Positions 51,533 through 63,509 of a stretch of 64,000 nt of DNA are shown piece by piece (the first letter of the stretch is position 1; each line of letters starts with the position of its first letter). The stretch lies in assembly GCF_000092425.1 (NCBI RefSeq), contig NC_014221.1:152001-216000 (forward strand), written 5' to 3'. This DNA comes from Truepera radiovictrix DSM 17093. GTDB lineage: Bacteria > Deinococcota > Deinococci > Deinococcales > Trueperaceae. A model generated the notes under the pieces. It saw nothing but the letters and a program-made list of their open reading frames with translations, was not told the origin of the DNA and did no database searches. The translations under genes were made by a program, and so were the position numbers.

Positions 51533-52306
51533 ATGAAGATCATGACGCTCATCCGGCAGGTGCCGGATGTCGAGGCGCGGCTACGCGTCACGGGGGGCGA
51601 GGTCGACCTGAGCGGCGCCACCTTAGTCATCGACGGGATGGACGAGTACGGGGTCGAGGCGGCCCTCGAGCTCAAGGAGGGGGCGCGCGGCGAGGAGGCC
51701 GTGGGCGCCGAGGTGGTGGTGGTCGCGGTCGGCCCTAGGCGCAACGAGGAGGCGCTGCGCACCGCCCTGGCGATGGGCGCCGACCGCGCGGTGCACGTTG
51801 AGACCGACCTCGCTCTCGACCCCATCGCGCTCAGCCAGGTCGTGGCCGAGCTCGTCCGCCGCGAGGGGGCCGAGTTGCTGCTTTTGGGCGCGCAGCAAGC
51901 CGACTGGGACTCCCAGGCCCTCGGACCGGCGACAGCCGAGCGCCTGGGGTGGCCGCAGCTCACCTGGACAAACGCGCTCACCGTACAGGGGGGGGTGCTG
52001 AGCGGCCGCCACGACGTCGACGAGGGGAGCGACGCCTTCGAGGTGCCGCTGCCCGCTGTTGTCACCACGCAGCAGGGGCTCAACGAACCGCGCTACCCGA
52101 CCCTGCCCAACATCATGAAGGCCAAACGCAAGGAGCTGCGCAAAGAGAGCCTCGAGGCCTTCGGCGTGCGCCCGCTCCTGACGCGCGTCGCCGCGGACGT
52201 GCAGACGAAAGAGCGCTTGGGGCGCGTGGTCGACGGTAAAGACGCGGCCGCTGCGGCCGCGGCGCTCGTCACGTTTTTGCGTGAGGAAGCGAAGGTGAGC
52301 CGGTGA
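51533..52306 (+). CDS. etfB: Electron transfer flavoprotein beta subunit
   Basis: 257 residues. ETF-beta pattern: [13 protein letters not shown] at the start, [14 protein letters not shown], the AMP-binding region and the recognition-loop end [12 protein letters not shown], by which ETF docks to acyl-CoA dehydrogenases. ATG 51533 with GAGGAGG upstream. Stop overlaps etfA (GTGA). Confidence 0.95.
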   Translation: MKIMTLIRQVPDVEARLRVTGGEVDLSGATLVIDGMDEYGVEAALELKEGARGEEAVGAEVVVVAVGPRRNEEALRTALAMGADRAVHVETDLALDPIALSQVVAELVRREGAELLLLGAQQADWDSQALGPATAERLGWPQLTWTNALTVQGGVLSGRHDVDEGSDAFEVPLPAVVTTQQGLNEPRYPTLPNIMKAKRKELRKESLEAFGVRPLLTRVAADVQTKERLGRVVDGKDAAAAAAALVTFLREEAKVSR

Positions 52307-53256
52307 TCTTGATCCTAGCCGAACACGACGGCGCGCGGCTGCGCAAGAGCGCCTACGAGCTCGTCTCGGCCGCCCGGGCGACGGGGCGCGAGGGGCCGGT
52401 GACGATGCTCGTCTTGGGCAGTGGCGTCGCGGCGGTCGCCGACGAGGCCGCCGCTTTGGCCGAACAGGTGTTGGTCGCCGACCTGCCGGAGCTAACGGCG
52501 TACGACCCGGAGCTGTGGGCGGCGGCGGCCGCGCAGATCGCGACGGAGGGGGAGGCGCACACGGTGCTCGTCGCGGGCAGCCGCAGCGGCCGCGAGTACA
52601 GCCCACGGCTAGCGGTCAAACTGGCGGCGCCGCTGCTCGAGGACGTGATCGCCCTCGTCGGCGAGGGCGACGCGTTGCGGGCGCAGCGCGGCGTCTTTCT
52701 CGCCCGCGTCACCGAGACGTTGCAGACCGACGCGCCGGTGGTGGTGGTGAGCGTCAAACCCGGCTCCTTCGCCCCCGCCCAGCCCGCTGACGCGCGCGGC
52801 GAGCAGTACGACGTCGAGCTGTCGCTCCCCGAGCGCCGCGTGCGGGCCTCGGACCGGCGCAGCGACAAGACCGGCCGCGTGCCGCTCACCGAAGCCGAGG
52901 TGGTGGTCACCGGCGGGCGCGGGTTGGGGAGCGCCGAGCGCTTCGCCGAGCTCGTCGAGGGGCTCGCCGACACCCTCGGGGCGGGCGTCGGGGCGACGCG
53001 GGCGGTGGTGGACGCGGGTTGGCGGCCCTACGCCGAACAGATCGGCCAGACCGGCAAGACGGTGCAGCCTAACGTCTACGTCGCGCTCGGCACCTCGGGG
53101 GCGGTGCAGCACCTCTCGGGGATGAACAAAAGCCGCTACGTGGTGGCGGTCAACAAAGACCCCGACGCTCCCATCTTCAAAGTCACCGACTTCGGCGTGG
53201 TGGGCGACGTCACCGAGGTCGTACCCGCGCTTATCCGCGCGCTCAAGGCCGGCTAA
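52303..53256 (+). CDS. etfA: Electron transfer flavoprotein alpha subunit
   Basis: 317 residues. The C-terminal FAD domain carries [21 protein letters not shown], and the signature around [26 protein letters not shown] (read in two parts, PNVYVALG then [10 protein letters not shown]). Forms the heterodimer with EtfB. GTG 52303; 23 nt before the membrane oxidoreductase gene, its likely electron acceptor. Confidence 0.95.
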   Translation: MILILAEHDGARLRKSAYELVSAARATGREGPVTMLVLGSGVAAVADEAAALAEQVLVADLPELTAYDPELWAAAAAQIATEGEAHTVLVAGSRSGREYSPRLAVKLAAPLLEDVIALVGEGDALRAQRGVFLARVTETLQTDAPVVVVSVKPGSFAPAQPADARGEQYDVELSLPERRVRASDRRSDKTGRVPLTEAEVVVTGGRGLGSAERFAELVEGLADTLGAGVGATRAVVDAGWRPYAEQIGQTGKTVQPNVYVALGTSGAVQHLSGMNKSRYVVAVNKDPDAPIFKVTDFGVVGDVTEVVPALIRALKAG

Positions 53257-53279
53257 GCGAGCTAGCGAGAAGGGACGCC

Positions 53280-55874
<2,595 letters not shown>

Positions 55875-55886
55875 GAGGAGCCCGCC

Positions 55887-57410
55887 GTGACCGACGCTCT
55901 GCTGATGATCGACCTTAAGCAGCCCCGCCTGACCCCGGACGAGCGCGCGTTTTTGGGCGAGCGCCGCGTGGGCGGCGTCTGCCTCTTCGCCCGCAACGTC
56001 GAAGACCGCGTGCAGCTCGGTGAACTCACCGCCGAGCTGCGCGCGCTCCTCGGCCCGGACGTGCTCATCGCCGTCGACCAGGAGGGGGGGGCGGTGGTGC
56101 GCGTGCGCGACGTCCCCTACCCGCCCAGCATGATGGCGCTCGGCGCGGCGGATGACCTAGGGCTCACCCGCAAGATGGGCGCGATGAGCGCGCGGGGGTT
56201 GCGGGCGGTGGGCGTCAACGTGAACTTTGCACCGGTAGCCGACGTGAACCACAACCCGCGCAACCCGGTGATCGCCGAGAGGGCCTTCGGGGGCGACCCG
56301 GAGGCGGTGGCGCGGCACGTCGCCGCCTTTGTCGCGGGGCACCAGGAGGCGGGGGTGGGGGCGGTCGTCAAGCACTTCCCGGGGCACGGCGACACCGACC
56401 TCGACTCGCACCTCGAGCTGCCGCACCTCGCGGCGGACGCGGCGCGCTTGGAGCGGCTCGAGCTGCCCCCCTTTCGGCGCGCGGTTGCGGCGGGCGTCGC
56501 GGGGGTGATGAGCGCGCACATCGTGCTCCCGGCGCTCGACCCCGCGCTCCCCGCGACGCTCTCTAGAGCGGTGCTGACGGGTCTTTTGCGCGAGCGCCTG
56601 GGCTTTGACGGGGTCATCTTCACCGACGCCCTCGACATGCGGGCGATCGCCGCGAGCTTCGCCCCCGCCGAGGCGGCGCTGCGCGCGGTCGCCGCGGGCG
56701 CCGACATGGCGCTCTACCTGGGCCCCTTAAAGGAGCACGAGGCGATCTTGCGGCGGCTCGAGGCGGGGCTCGCGAGCGGCGAGCTCGACCCCGAGGCCGT
56801 GGCGAGGGCCCGCGCGCGGCTGCGGGCCCTCGCGCGGCGCTTTCCTGTCGCGCCAGCCCCGGAAGCGGCCTGGGAGGTGGGCGACGAGGCGCGTCTAGAG
56901 GCGGCCGCCTTTCGCGGCACCGTGGCGCTCGGCGAGCTCCCCAAGCTTGAGCCCGGCGCGCGCGTGACGCTCGTGGCGGCCGCGGCGGTCGCCGCCGGGG
57001 GGGCGAGCTCCGCCGTGCGGGCTCCCGCCGAGGCGTTGGCGGCGGCCCTCGAGGGGGCGGGCGTGCGGGTCACGCGGGCGTTTTACGCGCGCGGCGCCGA
57101 AGGGGCGTCCGTGCTCGGCGCGCTGGCGGGGGCCGAGCTCGTCCTCTTCGCCTCGACCTCGCGGACCCGCATGGAGGGGGCGGAGTTGGCGCTCGCCAGG
57201 GCCGTGGCGCGCGCCGTGAGGCCGCCGCAGCGCTTTGTCCACGTCGCCCTCTGGAACCCGTACCACGCCCTCGACCTGCCCGGCCCCGCGCTGCTCACCT
57301 TCGGGTTTCGCGGCCCTTCGGCGCGTGCGGCGGCGCGCGCGCTGCTTGAGGGCGGGGCGCCGGGGCGGCTGCCCGTGGCGCTCGAGGTCGCGCGCGGCCC
57401 GTACGCGTAG
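55887..57410 (+). CDS. Glycoside hydrolase family 3 protein (beta-N-acetylhexosaminidase-like)
   Basis: 507 residues, no signal peptide. The GH3 barrel has the NagZ-type loop KHFPGHGDTDLDSH, AVDQEGGAVVR, and the nucleophile Asp in FTDALDM. The second alpha/beta part (from about 350) is unlike classic GH3 C-domains but occurs in long NagZ-like proteins. Likely peptidoglycan amino-sugar recycling. GTG 55887 with AAGAGGAG, 12 nt after the previous stop. Confidence 0.86.
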   Translation: MTDALLMIDLKQPRLTPDERAFLGERRVGGVCLFARNVEDRVQLGELTAELRALLGPDVLIAVDQEGGAVVRVRDVPYPPSMMALGAADDLGLTRKMGAMSARGLRAVGVNVNFAPVADVNHNPRNPVIAERAFGGDPEAVARHVAAFVAGHQEAGVGAVVKHFPGHGDTDLDSHLELPHLAADAARLERLELPPFRRAVAAGVAGVMSAHIVLPALDPALPATLSRAVLTGLLRERLGFDGVIFTDALDMRAIAASFAPAEAALRAVAAGADMALYLGPLKEHEAILRRLEAGLASGELDPEAVARARARLRALARRFPVAPAPEAAWEVGDEARLEAAAFRGTVALGELPKLEPGARVTLVAAAAVAAGGASSAVRAPAEALAAALEGAGVRVTRAFYARGAEGASVLGALAGAELVLFASTSRTRMEGAELALARAVARAVRPPQRFVHVALWNPYHALDLPGPALLTFGFRGPSARAAARALLEGGAPGRLPVALEVARGPYA

Positions 57411-57523
57411 GTGACGGCGTGCTGCGGCACCTGCCGCGCGGCTCTTGGGGGCGTCTGGTATCGTGGGGCCATGACCAGTGTCGGTGCATGGGGTTTCGTG
57501 AGCCTTGCGGCTCGAGGTGCCGG

Positions 57524-58975
57524 GTGAGGGGGGCGCTGCGGCGCCCCCTCGCGCGGGTCGCGCTGGGGGCGTGCTTGGCGCTCGGGGGGACGGGTGCGGC
57601 GCGCGCGCAAGGGGGGTGGCTCGACGCGGAGGCGGGGGGCGTCCGGTGGAAGACCGAAGCGCACGCGACCCCGAGTGCCGAGCTGGGCGAACTGCGCGGC
57701 ATCTGGGTCGACGCCTTCGGGCCCGGTTTTAAAACCCCCGACGAGATCGAGGCGCTCGTCGCGGACGCGGAGGCGATGAACCTCAACGCGCTCTTTGTGC
57801 AGGTGGTGCGGCGCGGCAACTGCTACTGCAACCGCAGCACGCTCCCGCGCGCCGAGGACCCGGCGCTGGCGCCGGGGTTCGACCCCTTGGAGGCGCTTAT
57901 CGCGCGGGCGCGCGCCGCCGGGTTGCAGGTGCACGCTTGGGTGGTGACCCTGGCCCTCTGGGGCGCCGACGCGCCGCCCCAGGACCCGGCGCACCCTTAT
58001 AACCGCCACGGCCCCGCGGCGGTCGGTGAGGCGAACTGGCTGACGGTGCGCTACGACGGCGTCACCCGCCCCGACCGGGACGTCTACCTAGACCCCGGCC
58101 ACCCGGCGGTGCACGACTACCTCGCCGGCGTGGTCCGCAGCCTGGCTGAAAACTACGACCTCGACGGCGTCGCGATCGACCGCCTGCGCTACCCCGACTT
58201 CAACTCGGGGGCGCTGCCGAGCTGGGGGTACAACGCGGTGAGCTTGTCGCGCTTCGCCGCCGAGACGGGCGCCCCCATCCCCCCGCCGCCCTCGGACCCC
58301 GTGTGGACCGCGTGGCGCCGCGAGCAGGTGAGCGCCCTGATGCGGCGGCTTTACGAGGAGATCAAGGCGGTCGACCCCACCCTCTGGGTGAGCGCCGCGA
58401 CGATCGCCTACGGCGCCCCCCCCGAAGATGAAACGGACTTCGCCTCGAGCCACGCCTACAAGGTGGTGTTGCAGGACTGGGCGGGGTGGGCGCAAGGGGG
58501 GTTTTTGGACCTCAACCTGCCGATGAACTACAAACGCGCCGATTACCCCCAAGCGGCGGTCTGGTTCGACGCCTGGAACGCGCTCGCACCGCGCCTCGCG
58601 GGGGAGGCGCAGACGGCGATCGCCACGGGCCTCTACCTCAACGACCTGCCGGGGTCGCTGGCGCAGCTTGAGTCGGTGCGGCGCACGGAAGGGGTCATCG
58701 GTTGGGTCGGCTACGCCTACCGCAGCCCGGAGCGCCGCGCCTTGGCGGGGCAGGTTCCCTTCGAGGCCTCGCTCGCGGCGCTCGCGCGTGAGCTGACGGC
58801 GCTAGGCGCCCCCTTCGCGGCGGCGGCGGCCTTCGGGCGTCCCGGCCCCGCCGCCCCAGCAGCCGTAGAGGCCCCTTTAGATACCCTGGTCGGCGCGCCC
58901 GAAAACGCGCCCGCCGCCCCTTGGTACGCGCAGGCCGAAGTGGGCGGCCTCGTTGAGGGATGGGAGATACGATGA
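57524..58975 (+). CDS. Exported GHL10-type (family 10-like) glycosyl hydrolase
   Basis: About 483 residues with a signal peptide (RRPLARVALGACLALGG...AARAQG). The pattern ELRGIWVDAFGPGFKTPDEI, later NLNALFVQVVRRGNCYCN, YLDPGHPAVHDY and DGVAIDRLRYPD is that of the GHL10 barrel family, thought to act on cell-wall or exopolysaccharides. GTG 57524 gives a clean signal peptide; ATG 57488 is an alternative. Its stop overlaps the manA ATG (ATGA). Confidence 0.82.
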   Translation: MRGALRRPLARVALGACLALGGTGAARAQGGWLDAEAGGVRWKTEAHATPSAELGELRGIWVDAFGPGFKTPDEIEALVADAEAMNLNALFVQVVRRGNCYCNRSTLPRAEDPALAPGFDPLEALIARARAAGLQVHAWVVTLALWGADAPPQDPAHPYNRHGPAAVGEANWLTVRYDGVTRPDRDVYLDPGHPAVHDYLAGVVRSLAENYDLDGVAIDRLRYPDFNSGALPSWGYNAVSLSRFAAETGAPIPPPPSDPVWTAWRREQVSALMRRLYEEIKAVDPTLWVSAATIAYGAPPEDETDFASSHAYKVVLQDWAGWAQGGFLDLNLPMNYKRADYPQAAVWFDAWNALAPRLAGEAQTAIATGLYLNDLPGSLAQLESVRRTEGVIGWVGYAYRSPERRALAGQVPFEASLAALARELTALGAPFAAAAAFGRPGPAAPAAVEAPLDTLVGAPENAPAAPWYAQAEVGGLVEGWEIR

Positions 58976-59946
58976 CACTCTACCCGCTCGAGCTCGAGCG
59001 CTTTTTGAGCCCCCGCCTGTGGGGCGGGGACCGTTTGGTGTCGTACCTGGGCATCGCCGAACCTGCCGAGGAGGAGCCCCTGGGTGAGTCGTGGCAGGTC
59101 TACGCGGGGTGCCGCATCCTGAACGGTCCGCTGCAGGGCAAGACGTTGGCCGAAGCGAGCCGCGATCACGGCGCCGCCCTCCTCGGCACGGCCCCGATGG
59201 CGCGCTACGGGCACACCTTCCCGCTGCTCGCCAAATTTATCGACGCGGGCGAGGCGCTCTCCATCCAGGTGCATCCGGACGACGCTTACGCGCGTGAGCA
59301 CGAACCCGAGACGGGCTTTTTGGGCAAGAGCGAGGCCTGGTACATCTTGGAGGCGGCGCCCGGAGCCGGGGTCATCTGGGGCTTCAAGGACGCCCTGACG
59401 CCCGAGGAGGTGCGGCGCGCGGCCGAGGAGGCGCGGCTCGAGGCGCACCTCAACTTCGTTCCGGTGCGCGCCGGTGAGGTGGTCTACAACCCCGCCGGGA
59501 CGGTTCACGCCATTGGAGCGGGGGTCTTTCTCTTCGAGATCCAACAGACTTCGGACCTCACCTACCGCCTCTACGACTACGGGCGCAGGGGTGCGGACGG
59601 CAAGCCGCGCGAGCTGCACCTAGACCGCGCCCTCGAGGTCGCCGACCTCACCCCCGGCGAGCGCGCCAAGGTGCCGCCCAAGGAGCTGGGTGAGGGCAAG
59701 ACCGAGCTGCTGAGCACGGAGCACTTCGTGCTCGAGCGTTGGGACGTCGCTGGCGACCGCGAGGAGAGCACGCGTGAGACCAGCGTCGAGCTGCTCACGA
59801 CGATCTCGGGCGGGCTCGAGCTCTACGCGGGCGCGTCGCACGTGCGGCTCCCGCAGGGGCGGTCGGTGGTGCTGCCCGCGGCGCTGGGCGCCTACACCCT
59901 TAAGGGTGAGGGGGCGCTGCTGCGGGCGTTTGTCCCGCCGCGCTGA
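58972..59946 (+). CDS. manA: Mannose-6-phosphate isomerase, class I
   Basis: Zinc cupin enzyme linking fructose-6-P and mannose-6-P. Zn ligands are in SIQVHPDD (Gln and His), KSEAWYIL (Glu) and GTVHAIGAG (His). 324 residues, the short class I form. ATG 58972 overlaps the previous stop. Its last 47 nt overlap the convergent peroxiredoxin gene. Confidence 0.93.
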   Translation: MTLYPLELERFLSPRLWGGDRLVSYLGIAEPAEEEPLGESWQVYAGCRILNGPLQGKTLAEASRDHGAALLGTAPMARYGHTFPLLAKFIDAGEALSIQVHPDDAYAREHEPETGFLGKSEAWYILEAAPGAGVIWGFKDALTPEEVRRAAEEARLEAHLNFVPVRAGEVVYNPAGTVHAIGAGVFLFEIQQTSDLTYRLYDYGRRGADGKPRELHLDRALEVADLTPGERAKVPPKELGEGKTELLSTEHFVLERWDVAGDREESTRETSVELLTTISGGLELYAGASHVRLPQGRSVVLPAALGAYTLKGEGALLRAFVPPR

Positions 59947-60406
59947 GTGCCCGCACGACCTTGAGCGCCTCGTCGACGTGCCGCGTGGCGTGAAAGAGGT
60001 CGTTAAAGACGTGCCGCACGGTGCCCCTTTCGTCGAGCACGAAGCTCACCCGGCCGGTCATGAGGCCTAGTAGCGCCGTGGCGCCGTACGCCCGCGCGAC
60101 CTCGCCCTTCGGGTCGCTGAGCAGGATGAAAGGGAGGTCGTGCTGCTCGGCAAACGCCCGGTGCGACGCCTCGCTATCGGTGCTGATGCCGACGACCTCG
60201 GCGCCCGCCTCCTTAAAGACGAGGTAGTGGTCGCGGAAGGCGCACGCTTGGGCGGTGCAGCCTTTGGTGTTGTCCTTGGGGTAGAAGTAGACGACGACGG
60301 GGCCTTTGCCGAGGAGGTCGCGGAGCGCGACCGTGCGGCCGCTCGCGTCGCGCAGCGCGAAGTCGGGGGCGCGGTCGCCGGGTTGGAGGCGTGCGGGGGG
60401 CTTCAT
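59900..60406 (-). CDS. Peroxiredoxin, Bcp/PrxQ type (second copy)
   Basis: 168 residues, C50 and C55 in DNTKGCTAQAC, same spacing as the paralogue at 46258. ISTDSEASHRAFAEQH and LLSDPKGEVARAYGA are normal. ATG 60406. Convergent with manA, sharing 47 nt of coding sequence at the 3' ends. Confidence 0.92.
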   Translation of the reverse strand: MKPPARLQPGDRAPDFALRDASGRTVALRDLLGKGPVVVYFYPKDNTKGCTAQACAFRDHYLVFKEAGAEVVGISTDSEASHRAFAEQHDLPFILLSDPKGEVARAYGATALLGLMTGRVSFVLDERGTVRHVFNDLFHATRHVDEALKVVRALSAAGQTPAAAPPHP

Positions 60407-60530
60407 GCCCCCAACCTATCCCGCCGACGCGCCCGCAAACGCGGTGGCCGCTCACCTTGGTCTCGCGCTGCCCCCGGCCGCGCCGCTGCGCGCTCGCCAG
60501 AGAGGCTTTTAGGCCGAACCGCTCGGCGCG

Positions 60531-61178
60531 CTAGCGGTCCTGTCTGCGCTGCGCGAACAGCCAAGCGTAGAACGCCGGGTCGCGGTAGGTGCGGGTCCAG
60601 GCGTCGTGTGTCACATCCGGGTAGACCGTGAGCTTGGCGTGGCCCCCGGCGGCGTTTACGGCCCGCACCATCCGCTCGGACTCCTCTAGGGGCACCACCT
60701 CGTCCTCGGCGCCGTGAAAGGCCCAGATGGGGAGGTCTGTGAGCCGGCTAGCCAGCAGCGGGGTGCCGCCGCTGCAGACCGGCGCGAGCGCCGCAAAGCG
60801 CTCCGGGTGCTTTGTGGCGAGCGCCCACGCGCCGTAGCCGCCCATGCTGATGCCGGTGAGGTAGACCCGCGCGGGGTCTACCGGCAGCCTCGCGAGCGCG
60901 TCCTCTACAAGGGCGCTCAGGTGGTGGAGTTCAAACGGCCACCACGACTCCGCCGGGCACTGGGGGGCGAGGACGTGCGCGGCCTCGGGCAGCGGGTCGC
61001 CGGCAGAAAGCTCCCGCGGTAATCCGTGCGTTGTAACCCGCTTCAAGTCCTCCCCGCGCTCGCCCGCCCCGTGCAAAAAGAGCACGAGGGGTGCGGGTCG
61101 GCCCGGCGTCTGCGGGGCGTAGTGAAGATAGGGGAGCGGGCCAGTCGTGACGTGTTGGGGGCGTAAGCGCGTGGACAC
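60531..61178 (-). CDS. Alpha/beta-hydrolase esterase (prolyl-oligopeptidase/feruloyl-esterase-like)
   Basis: 215 residues, no signal peptide. Oxyanion strand LVLFLHGAGERGEDL, nucleophile Ser in GISMGGYGAW (near 111), acid in FHGAEDEVVP and His in DVTHDAW. Resembles small carboxylesterases that remove acyl groups from sugars. GTG/ATG start at 61178. Substrate open. Confidence 0.86.
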   Translation of the reverse strand: MSTRLRPQHVTTGPLPYLHYAPQTPGRPAPLVLFLHGAGERGEDLKRVTTHGLPRELSAGDPLPEAAHVLAPQCPAESWWPFELHHLSALVEDALARLPVDPARVYLTGISMGGYGAWALATKHPERFAALAPVCSGGTPLLASRLTDLPIWAFHGAEDEVVPLEESERMVRAVNAAGGHAKLTVYPDVTHDAWTRTYRDPAFYAWLFAQRRQDR

Positions 61179-61258
61179 GCCACAGCATACGCCGCCTGGC
61201 GTACCATGTTCGCTGGAGGGCGCCCCCGCCGCGTCGACGGCGGTACGCTAGCGGTCTC

Positions 61259-63052
61259 ATGATGCCTCGTTCACGCGCAGCGGACCCTCCCCGAGACCGC
61301 AAGGGGGCGCTAAAGACCCTGTGGCGGCTCATCCGCCCACGCTGGGCTCAGGCGGCCTCCCTCTCGCTCCTACTCACGCTCACCGCCGCCTTGGGGCAGG
61401 TGTTTCCGCAGTTCGTCCGCCTCGTCATCGACGACCTCATCCCGCGCGGTGAGGGGCGCCTGTTGCTCCTCGTGGGGGCGGGTATGCTCCTCTTTTACCT
61501 TCTTACCGCCGCCCTCGGTTACGCGGCGATGTACTTCTCCTACGCCTTTACCCAGCGGGTGATCAGCGAGGTGCGCCTAGAGGCGTACGGCAAGCTCTTG
61601 CGCCTGCCGCTCGCGCGCTTTACGAGCGAGCGTTCGGGGTCCTTGGTGTCGCGGGTGGTCTCGGACGTCAACGCCCTAGAGACCATGATTCAGTCGGGCG
61701 CGTCGCGGCTTCTGGGCCAGCTCTTTAGCGTCGTGTTCGTGCTCGCGGTGCTCTTTGCCACCGACTGGGTGTTGGCGCTCGTGGCGCTCGCGATCGTTTT
61801 CGCCATGGCCTTTTTCACGGGTGTCTACCAGGGGCCGCTGCGCGAGTCGGCGCGGCGCATCCGCTCCCGCGTGGGCGAGCTGACCGCGACCGCCACCGAG
61901 GCTATCGGCAACATCGGGGTGGTCAAGAGCTTTGCGAACGAAGGGCTCGAGTACCGGCGCTTCGAGCGCGACAACGACCGCTACGTCGCGGGTAACTTGG
62001 AGCGCCGCAAGCAGGTCGGTTTGATGGAGGCGCTTGTGGGCCTCTCCGCCGACCTGGGGCTCGCGGCGGTGCTCGTGCTGGGGGGCTGGCTGGTCGTGCA
62101 GCGCGGCCTGACGGTGGGGGAGCTCTCGGCCTTTCTGCTCTACCTGGGCAACCTCATCGGGCCGGTGCGTTCGGTGATGTTTTTTAACAACGCTCTGCAG
62201 GCGGGGTTGGCGGCCCTAGAGCGGGTCGACGAGCTGTTACACGACCGCCCCGAGCAGGAGGGGGGGCGCACGGCGGTGCCGCACGGCGGGCTCTCGTTTC
62301 ACGGGGTGACGTTTCGCTATCCGGGCGGCGGCGCCCCGGCGCTCCGCGGGCTCTCCTTTACGGTCGCGCCGGGGCAGACGGTCGCCCTGGTCGGCCCCTC
62401 GGGGGCGGGTAAGAGCACGGTCGCCAAGCTCGTCAGCCGCCTTTATGACCCCGATGAGGGCGAGATTCTGCTGGGCGGTTTCGACCTGCGCACGTACGCC
62501 CTTAGCGCCCTGCGCGGGCGCGTCGCGGTGGTGCCGCAGGAGCCGACGCTCTTCTCGGGGAGCGTGCTCGACAACATCCGCTACGCCAAACCGGAAGCGG
62601 CGGACGACGAGGTCCGTGAGGCGGCCCGGCTCGCCAACGCCGAGGCGTTTATCCTGGGGCTGCCGCAGGGGTTTGACACCGAGATCGGTGAGCGCGGCGT
62701 CAAGCTCTCGGGCGGGCAGAAGCAGCGCGTCGCCATCGCGCGGGCGATCCTCAAAGAGGCCGCGGTGCTCATCTTGGACGAGGCCACGAGCAGCTTGGAC
62801 ACCGAGTCCGAGGCGGTCATCCAGGACGCTTTGGCGGGGCTTTTCGAGCGGCGCAGCCGGGTGACGACGTTGATCATCGCCCACCGCCTCTCGACGGTGC
62901 TGGGCGCCGACGCCATCTTGGTGCTAAACAACGGGCAGCTCGTCGAACGCGGGACGCACCGCGAGCTCGTGGCGCGGCGCGGGCTCTACTGGGCGCTGCA
63001 GCGCTTGGCTCAGGAGGATGGGCGGCGCCGTGCGGAGGTTCTCGGCGACTAG
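61259..63052 (+). CDS. ABC exporter, fused permease-ATPase (MsbA/BmrA type)
   Basis: 597 residues. Six membrane helices lie in the first 320. The nucleotide-binding domain has Walker A GPSGAGKST (near 380), Q-loop VPQEPTLFSG, signature LSGGQKQRVAIARAI and Walker B AVLILDEATSSLD. Acts as a homodimer exporting lipids or drugs. ATG 61259 lies about 11 nt after TACGCT, probably leaderless. Its 3' end overlaps the convergent gene by 4 nt. Confidence 0.93.
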   Translation: MMPRSRAADPPRDRKGALKTLWRLIRPRWAQAASLSLLLTLTAALGQVFPQFVRLVIDDLIPRGEGRLLLLVGAGMLLFYLLTAALGYAAMYFSYAFTQRVISEVRLEAYGKLLRLPLARFTSERSGSLVSRVVSDVNALETMIQSGASRLLGQLFSVVFVLAVLFATDWVLALVALAIVFAMAFFTGVYQGPLRESARRIRSRVGELTATATEAIGNIGVVKSFANEGLEYRRFERDNDRYVAGNLERRKQVGLMEALVGLSADLGLAAVLVLGGWLVVQRGLTVGELSAFLLYLGNLIGPVRSVMFFNNALQAGLAALERVDELLHDRPEQEGGRTAVPHGGLSFHGVTFRYPGGGAPALRGLSFTVAPGQTVALVGPSGAGKSTVAKLVSRLYDPDEGEILLGGFDLRTYALSALRGRVAVVPQEPTLFSGSVLDNIRYAKPEAADDEVREAARLANAEAFILGLPQGFDTEIGERGVKLSGGQKQRVAIARAILKEAAVLILDEATSSLDTESEAVIQDALAGLFERRSRVTTLIIAHRLSTVLGADAILVLNNGQLVERGTHRELVARRGLYWALQRLAQEDGRRRAEVLGD

Positions 63053-63453
63053 CGCGCGGGACTCAGGCGTTTAAGGCGGTCTAGAATGAGCTGCTCGAGC
63101 GCCTCGAGGGTCTGGCACCCATCGATCTCCGCTTTGGTGAGCCAGGGCTCGACGGTCCCCGCACGCCGCACGAAAGCCGCCGGCAGCGGCACGCCGAGGT
63201 CGCTGTAGGCGCGCCGCAGCTCGTCGGCGTGCAAAAAGCGGGTTCGCACCCCGAGCCCCGCGATGAAGCGGCGCCACTGCGGGCGCATCCGCACGCCCCC
63301 GTAGGTCAGCGCGCAGAGGCTGCAGGGGTAGGTCTGCGGCGAGACGAGCTTGTGCAGCGCGTCGCCGAGCGCGTTGAGGAGGCCGCTGTCGGCGTTGTAG
63401 ACGAACACCAGCTCGAGCTCGTCGGCTGGGGGGCGGTCGGGAGGGGTGTCCAT
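63049..63453 (-). CDS. Conserved hypothetical CxxC protein
   Basis: 134 residues. The core is VYNADSGLLNALGDALHKL then PQTYPCSLCALTYG, a pattern I have met in uncharacterised bacterial proteins. The cysteine pair CSLC may be redox or metal binding. No membrane helix. ATG 63453; divergent from the hydrolase at 63510. Confidence 0.7.
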   Translation of the reverse strand: MDTPPDRPPADELELVFVYNADSGLLNALGDALHKLVSPQTYPCSLCALTYGGVRMRPQWRRFIAGLGVRTRFLHADELRRAYSDLGVPLPAAFVRRAGTVEPWLTKAEIDGCQTLEALEQLILDRLKRLSPAR

Positions 63454-63509
63454 ACGGTGGGTACGGGCGCGCCGTACGCTTCGGGGCCGCGCGCGTTAGA
63501 GTGCGCAGC

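Noticed and set aside
51175-52083. 300-codon N-terminal extension of glpD
   Set aside because: It is antisense to etfB, has no family pattern, and GlpD begins normally at 51174.
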